From contig JAIXOQ010000026.1 of NCBI GenBank assembly GCA_027486675.1, forward strand, positions 1 through 49,909: a stretch of DNA of 49,909 nucleotides. Direction: 5' to 3'. This document shows, in pieces, positions 46,069 to 49,909 of this stretch. The translations under genes were made by a program, and so were the position numbers. The notes under the pieces are model-generated. The model ran no database searches and was not told the origin of the DNA. It was given only the letters and a program-made list of their open reading frames with translations. Within the stretch, counting starts at the first letter, position 1; each line of letters opens with the position of its first letter. This DNA is from Pseudomonadota bacterium. GTDB lineage: Bacteria; Bdellovibrionota; UBA1018; CAIMNF01.

Positions 46069-48061
46069 GTTATTGAAAGTGGCCGTGTTGCTTACGGCTG
46101 TTGACAAAATGAGCAGCGTAATAAAAGGGGCTGTTGGGCAGTCAACAAGCGAGCTGCAGAAGCTATCCGATAAACAAAAGTCGTTGATGCTTGGAGGCAC
46201 GGGCAAGATTGCTGCGGGCTTAGGCATTGTTGCTAGTCTTCGACCTGCTGTTGAGGCATACGCATCATTGGAGGAAGCGCAGACGGGCTTGAAGGTTTCC
46301 CTCATGAGAGAGGGCGGACAAGTAAGCGATGCTATGAAGCAGTACGATGCGTTGGCAAACAAGCTAGGCAATTCGCTGCCGGGCAGCACGGAAACGTTCT
46401 ACAACATGCTTGCCAATCTTAACAAGCAGGGTATATCTAGCAAGGGTGTATTGGGTGGTATTGGCGAAGCTGCGGCAAATGCATCGGTGCTGTGGAAGAT
46501 AAGTGCTGACGATGCTGCCGTGTTCATGGCGAAGATGAGCGATGCCACAAAGACTACAGAAAAGGACTTCGGGGAGCTTACTGATACACTCAATCGGGCA
46601 TTCTTCAAAGGAACAGATACCACTAACCAACTAGGTTTCTTTACAAAACTTGCGCCTGCATTGAAGACTGCGCACTTGGAGGGGCTAGAGGCTGTCAAAG
46701 TATTCACGCCGTTGATGACGTTGCTAGACCAAAAAATGGCAATGAAAGGCGATACGGCCGGTAATGCAGTTGGCAAAATTATCCAAGCAACAGTTGATAG
46801 CGAGAAGGTTGCGAAGGGAAATGCACTAGGAGGTCTTGACCTTGCGTTCCTAAATAAGAATGGGAATTACGCAGGGTTCAAAAATATGTACGAGCAAATT
46901 CAGAAGCTAAATACGCTAAGCGATACTAAGCGTAAGTCTGTTATTAGCACGATTTTTGGTACAGATGTTGAAACGATGCAGGCTCTTGATGTAATAATGC
47001 TTGGTACTAAAGCGTATGATGACGCATCCAAAGCGGCCTCTGAGTTGGCCACAGCGGATCAAATGCTTGCACAGATTAAGAAGACGCTCAACGTATCGCT
47101 CGACAACCTTGGCGGCAACTTTCAGAACCTCAAGGCTATCATTGGCGGTGGCGTAGCTCCTGCAGTGCAGTATTTAGCAGATAGAATTGCAGACTTGACA
47201 GCATGGTTCCAAAGGCTATTTGCCGACAATCCTAAGCTTGGGCAGTTTGTTGGGATGCTTGTTGCCTTATCGGGCACAGCAGTAACTATTGCAGGCGTTG
47301 TGAGTGTAGTTAAAGGATTGACTACTGCCATGCGTATAATGGGAATTGCAGGAAAGCTTGCTATTGGTCCTTGGGGGTGGGCTATTATGTTTGTAATTGT
47401 TGCACTGTCAGCATTATATGCTTATTGGGATGAGATTGTAGAGTTTATTAAAAAAGGCTGCCAATGGATATCTGAAGCGTTTAATAGTGTAATCACATGG
47501 ATAAAAAATAACTGGGGAAAGTTTCTCGTTGGCGTTTTGCTGTTCCCGTTTGTGGGAATTGGAATGCTAATTGTTGCTGCAATTAAGAAGTGGTTTCCCG
47601 ACCTATATAATGCAGGTGCGGAAGTTATCACCGGACTATGGAACGGGATGAAATCTAAGTTCACCGAAATGCTTGATGGCATCAAGAACCTTGGGCACGA
47701 AATCAGCTCCAAGTTCAAGGATGTATTGGGCATCAAGTCACCGTCACGGGTGTTCATGCAGCACGGCATGCACATTTCGCATGGTGCGCTGATAGGCATG
47801 GAGAAAGGCAAATCGCTCGTGCAGAAGGGAGCGCAGGCACTTGGCACAGCCATGATGCCACGGCAAGCGCAAGCCGTCGCCATTCGTTCGGGTGGTGGTG
47901 GCAGAGGTGGCAGTGTTACCGTACAGATGAACATCAATGTGGGCAGCGGTGCTACGGCCGGTGCAGCAAACAGTTTCATCGCAGAGCTGCGCAAAAATAA
48001 GAACGAAATTTCCCGCATTGTCCAAGAAGCAGTGGCGCAACGGGAACGCAGGTCATTTTAA
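46061..48061 (+). CDS. T: Tape measure protein
   Basis: This 666-aa protein sets tail length. The N-terminal part is helical (TAVDKMSSVIKGAVGQSTSE), the middle has NTFYNMLANLNKQGISSKGVL-like segments of the tape measure family, and three hydrophobic stretches lie near 395-465 (LVALSGTAVTIAGVVSVV; GWAIMFVIVALSALYAY) and near 490-510 (FLVGVLLFPFVGIGMLIV). A C-terminal GIKSPSRVFMQHGMHISHGAL is a well-conserved tape measure motif. At about 1 nm per 7 residues it predicts a tail of roughly 100 nm. Confidence 0.9.
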   Translation: MDKLLKVAVLLTAVDKMSSVIKGAVGQSTSELQKLSDKQKSLMLGGTGKIAAGLGIVASLRPAVEAYASLEEAQTGLKVSLMREGGQVSDAMKQYDALANKLGNSLPGSTETFYNMLANLNKQGISSKGVLGGIGEAAANASVLWKISADDAAVFMAKMSDATKTTEKDFGELTDTLNRAFFKGTDTTNQLGFFTKLAPALKTAHLEGLEAVKVFTPLMTLLDQKMAMKGDTAGNAVGKIIQATVDSEKVAKGNALGGLDLAFLNKNGNYAGFKNMYEQIQKLNTLSDTKRKSVISTIFGTDVETMQALDVIMLGTKAYDDASKAASELATADQMLAQIKKTLNVSLDNLGGNFQNLKAIIGGGVAPAVQYLADRIADLTAWFQRLFADNPKLGQFVGMLVALSGTAVTIAGVVSVVKGLTTAMRIMGIAGKLAIGPWGWAIMFVIVALSALYAYWDEIVEFIKKGCQWISEAFNSVITWIKNNWGKFLVGVLLFPFVGIGMLIVAAIKKWFPDLYNAGAEVITGLWNGMKSKFTEMLDGIKNLGHEISSKFKDVLGIKSPSRVFMQHGMHISHGALIGMEKGKSLVQKGAQALGTAMMPRQAQAVAIRSGGGGRGGSVTVQMNINVGSGATAGAANSFIAELRKNKNEISRIVQEAVAQRERRSF

Positions 48062-48078
48062 AACCGTAACTTAGCAGC

Positions 48079-48936
48079 ATGTACGCACAACTTGGAAGCA
48101 TCGTATTTGAGGGGCTACGCAGCCCGACAGAATTTGGCGGCTCACATGCTGCCTCATTGGCTGAACATGCCCGTATTGAGGGCAAGCCACGGCTACAGAA
48201 AACGGGCAATCAGCTACAGACACGCAACCTAAGTCTTACGCTGCATGCCTCTTTCTGTAGCCCTGAGAGCGTGTTTGCGTCACTCGTTGAGGCTTGCGAT
48301 GCATCTACCATCATGCCCTATATTTTGGGCAACGGCATCTACGTTGGCGATTTTGTAATCGAAACGCTCGACCACGACATCATCCATGCCGACCCAATCG
48401 GTAATGTGGTGCACATGGTTGTTTCGGTGAAGCTCAAGGAGAGCTACGACGTAGACCGTGCCGGAAGGTTGGCGCAGCAGGCAAGGCAAGGAGCATATGC
48501 CACCGCTAGTGCAGGAGCGTCACCATTGCGAATAGTGACGCCACCACGGCCATCACTAGGCACTACGGCAGGGCAAGACCTCAAGGACATTCGGTTGGAG
48601 AGCAAGGCGATTGACCTAAACGTGACCAAAGCGAAGGCACAGCCGGGACGATGGGCGACGTTGGGAACTAAAATATCGGCATCGCTCGACAAGATTGAAA
48701 AGAGCAGCCAACAGTTTCAGTCGAAGATTATAGACCCGGCATTGTCACCATTTGCAGGCGAAACAGCACAGGCGTTGTTGGGCGTATATTCGAGTGTACA
48801 AAACATGCGCACAGCGTTACCCATTACCGACATCAACAGCCTGCAAAACTTCAATAATGGGCTGCAAGGCTCGACTAGGTACTTGAACCAAACGAGCACA
48901 GTATTCACCGGCGCATTGGCCACAAGACGGATATAA
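48079..48936 (+). CDS. U: Tail protein U (P2 gpU-like) with C-terminal extension
   Basis: This 285-aa protein has the gpU family region in its first half: MYAQLGSIVFEGLRSPTEFG, HARIEGKPRLQKTGNQLQTRNLSL, and VGDFVIETLDHDIIHADPIGNVVHMVVSVKLKE (about 88-120). P2 gpU is about 160 aa; here 130 further residues follow with helical content and a coiled segment near 200-285. It joins or terminates the tail tube at the baseplate end. It lies between tape measure and X as in P2. Confidence 0.82.
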   Translation: MYAQLGSIVFEGLRSPTEFGGSHAASLAEHARIEGKPRLQKTGNQLQTRNLSLTLHASFCSPESVFASLVEACDASTIMPYILGNGIYVGDFVIETLDHDIIHADPIGNVVHMVVSVKLKESYDVDRAGRLAQQARQGAYATASAGASPLRIVTPPRPSLGTTAGQDLKDIRLESKAIDLNVTKAKAQPGRWATLGTKISASLDKIEKSSQQFQSKIIDPALSPFAGETAQALLGVYSSVQNMRTALPITDINSLQNFNNGLQGSTRYLNQTSTVFTGALATRRI

Positions 48937-48954
48937 TGACATACACCAAATATT

Positions 48955-49185
48955 ATGGAAAACCAAACTACACAACACGAAAACTTACGAAAGCAATTTT
49001 GGGCTAATGCATGGGTAGCAGTAGCGAGCGCAGCTAATTGCGTTGATACGGGCTCCCCAACAAGGTGGGCAGATATTGCATTGAAAGATTTTGACGAGAG
49101 ATTTCCGTTCGTTGAGCCCGCAATGCCAAACAGAGTTACTGAGGTCGATCATTCATCATTCTTTCCTCCAACAACTCACATATAA
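48955..49185 (+). CDS. Hypothetical small protein in the tail operon
   Basis: This 76-aa protein (FWANAWVAVASAANCVDTGSPTRWAD) is not recognised. Its residue pattern (W-a-A-v-A... followed by a DxxLxxFxxRF segment) resembles small phage proteins of unknown function. It overlaps the X gene by one base. Confidence 0.55.
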   Translation: MENQTTQHENLRKQFWANAWVAVASAANCVDTGSPTRWADIALKDFDERFPFVEPAMPNRVTEVDHSSFFPPTTHI

Positions 49186-49436
49186 TGACATACACCGAAC
49201 ACATCACATCAGAGGGCGAGCGGTGGGATACCGTAGCCTACAAAGCATACGGCACAGTTGACGACATCACATTGGAAGACGGCAGCACAGTCAACGCCAT
49301 AGCCCACATACTCACGGCAAATCGAGGGTTTGCGATTATGCCAATCCTTGAGGCAGGGATGCGTTTGCTGATACCGATTATCCCAACGGTTGCCATTGAA
49401 ATAGACACCAACGAATTACCACCATGGAAGCAGTAG
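49185..49436 (+). CDS. X: Tail protein X (LysM-like)
   Basis: This 83-aa protein matches P2 gpX: EGERWDTVAYKAYGTV at the start, then NAIAHILTANRGF, where the family has a LysM-like dxla...yg...l...ileaNp.l, and GMRLLIPI at the end. It contributes to the baseplate hub. Its last 13 bp overlap the start of D, another P2-like arrangement. Confidence 0.85.
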   Translation: MTYTEHITSEGERWDTVAYKAYGTVDDITLEDGSTVNAIAHILTANRGFAIMPILEAGMRLLIPIIPTVAIEIDTNELPPWKQ

Positions 49437-49909
49437 GAACGGCATACATCAAGGTAGAGATAGCCTCTAAGGACGTTACAAGCAGTATCGTTCAATATCT
49501 TGTATCACTAACCTACACCGACAAAGTGCAAGGGGAGAGTGACGAAGTAGAGATAGAGCTTGAAGATACAGACGGCAAATGGCGTGGAGCATGGTACCCC
49601 GACAAGGGCATGGAGCTGAAAGTAAGCATTGGCGATGGTAAGAAGGTTCTACAGTGCGGCACGTTCCAAATTGACGAGATAGAAACAACTTCGCCACCCG
49701 ACATCGTGAAAATAAAGGGCTTGGCGGCAGGTATTACCCATCGGTTGCGGACGAAGAAAGGCAAAGCGCACGAGAAAAAAACGCTCAAGCAAATAGCCGA
49801 AGCGGTGGCATCCGATAATGGATTGACTGTAAAAGGTACGCTGCCCGATATTCGTTTTGACCGTATCACACAGCACCGTGAGAGCGACTTAAAGTTTCTC
49901 AAGCGGATT
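49424..49909 (+). CDS. D: Late control/tail protein D, N-terminal part (continues at 3-785)
   Basis: ATG at 49424 opens the gpD frame, overlapping gene X by 13 bp. The first residues MEAVGTAYIKVEIASKDVT and KWRGAWYPDKGMELKVSIGDGKK are typical of gpD N-termini (the Gly-rich G-x-L-x-V strand region). The frame runs to the window end and, by the 119-bp repeat, joins the frame at base 3 for a total of 383 aa. The hub of the contractile tail baseplate. Confidence 0.88.
   Translation, partial: MEAVGTAYIKVEIASKDVTSSIVQYLVSLTYTDKVQGESDEVEIELEDTDGKWRGAWYPDKGMELKVSIGDGKKVLQCGTFQIDEIETTSPPDIVKIKGLAAGITHRLRTKKGKAHEKKTLKQIAEAVASDNGLTVKGTLPDIRFDRITQHRESDLKFLKRI
49791..49909. repeat. Direct terminal repeat, right copy
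   Basis: Identical to bases 1-119; the base before it (49790) is the true last unique base. See the left copy. Confidence 0.95.

Overview
This window is a complete, circularly assembled genome of a temperate-type tailed phage. Bases 1-119 are repeated exactly at 49791-49909, so the unique circle is 49,790 bp, and the gene for tail protein D runs across the join. The virion genes predict a contractile-tailed (myovirus-like) particle: a lambda-type GpA terminase, gpW-like connector and lambda-type portal, a prohead protease/major capsid fusion, and a P2-like tail (sheath, tube, E/E' chaperone frameshift, tape measure, U, X, D, V, W, J, I). Host affiliation is inferred. The recurring -7 boxes (TAnnTTTG and a TAATTTTA variant), the A/T-rich leaders without a strong Shine-Dalgarno sequence and the protein relatives all point to the phylum Bacteroidota. 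TAG is used as an ordinary stop in many genes, including the capsid gene, so the genetic code is standard.

Layout: (i) 1-8.0 kb, baseplate, fibres, collar protein and an M15 endolysin, closed by a terminator. (ii) 8.0-11.4 kb, minus strand: tyrosine integrase (its reading frame broken by one in-frame TAG), an excisionase-like HTH protein, RecT-like annealase and RecE-like exonuclease. (iii) 11.4-26.3 kb, plus strand: HTH regulator, SF2 helicase, VRR-NUC nuclease, primase-helicase, ParB-like protein, clamp-like protein, DUF2786 protein, a methylase-like protein and many small early proteins. (iv) 26.3-27.5 kb, lysis module (membrane/coiled-coil protein, holin-like protein, u-spanin-like lipoprotein). 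(v) 27.5-28.4 kb, a minus-strand gene facing a 240-bp array of GATACA repeats at about 12-bp pitch plus a second set of TGTCAAC repeats, probably a replication origin or partition site. (vi) 28.4-33.1 kb, a cassette of two ParB-like proteins, a bicupin-like protein and two PAPS-reductase-family proteins, one pair resembling IbrA/IbrB. (vii) 33.1-38 kb, small and large terminase, unusually separated by about 0.9 kb of structured RNA holding four abnormal tRNA-like or tmRNA-like genes, and by an SSB gene. (viii) 38-49.9 kb, portal, capsid and tail, with an initiator tRNA gene embedded between the tail tube and tail chaperone genes.

The most notable features are the aberrant tRNA-like cluster (each member has good acceptor and T arms but a different defect elsewhere), the phage-borne initiator tRNA, the long phased repeat array, the sulfur/ParB/cupin cassette, a GTAA-N2-TTAC dyad repeated at early promoters, and a strongly over-represented palindrome TGCCGGCA (about 21 copies by eye). 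All functional names are from reading translated motifs; no database search was run.
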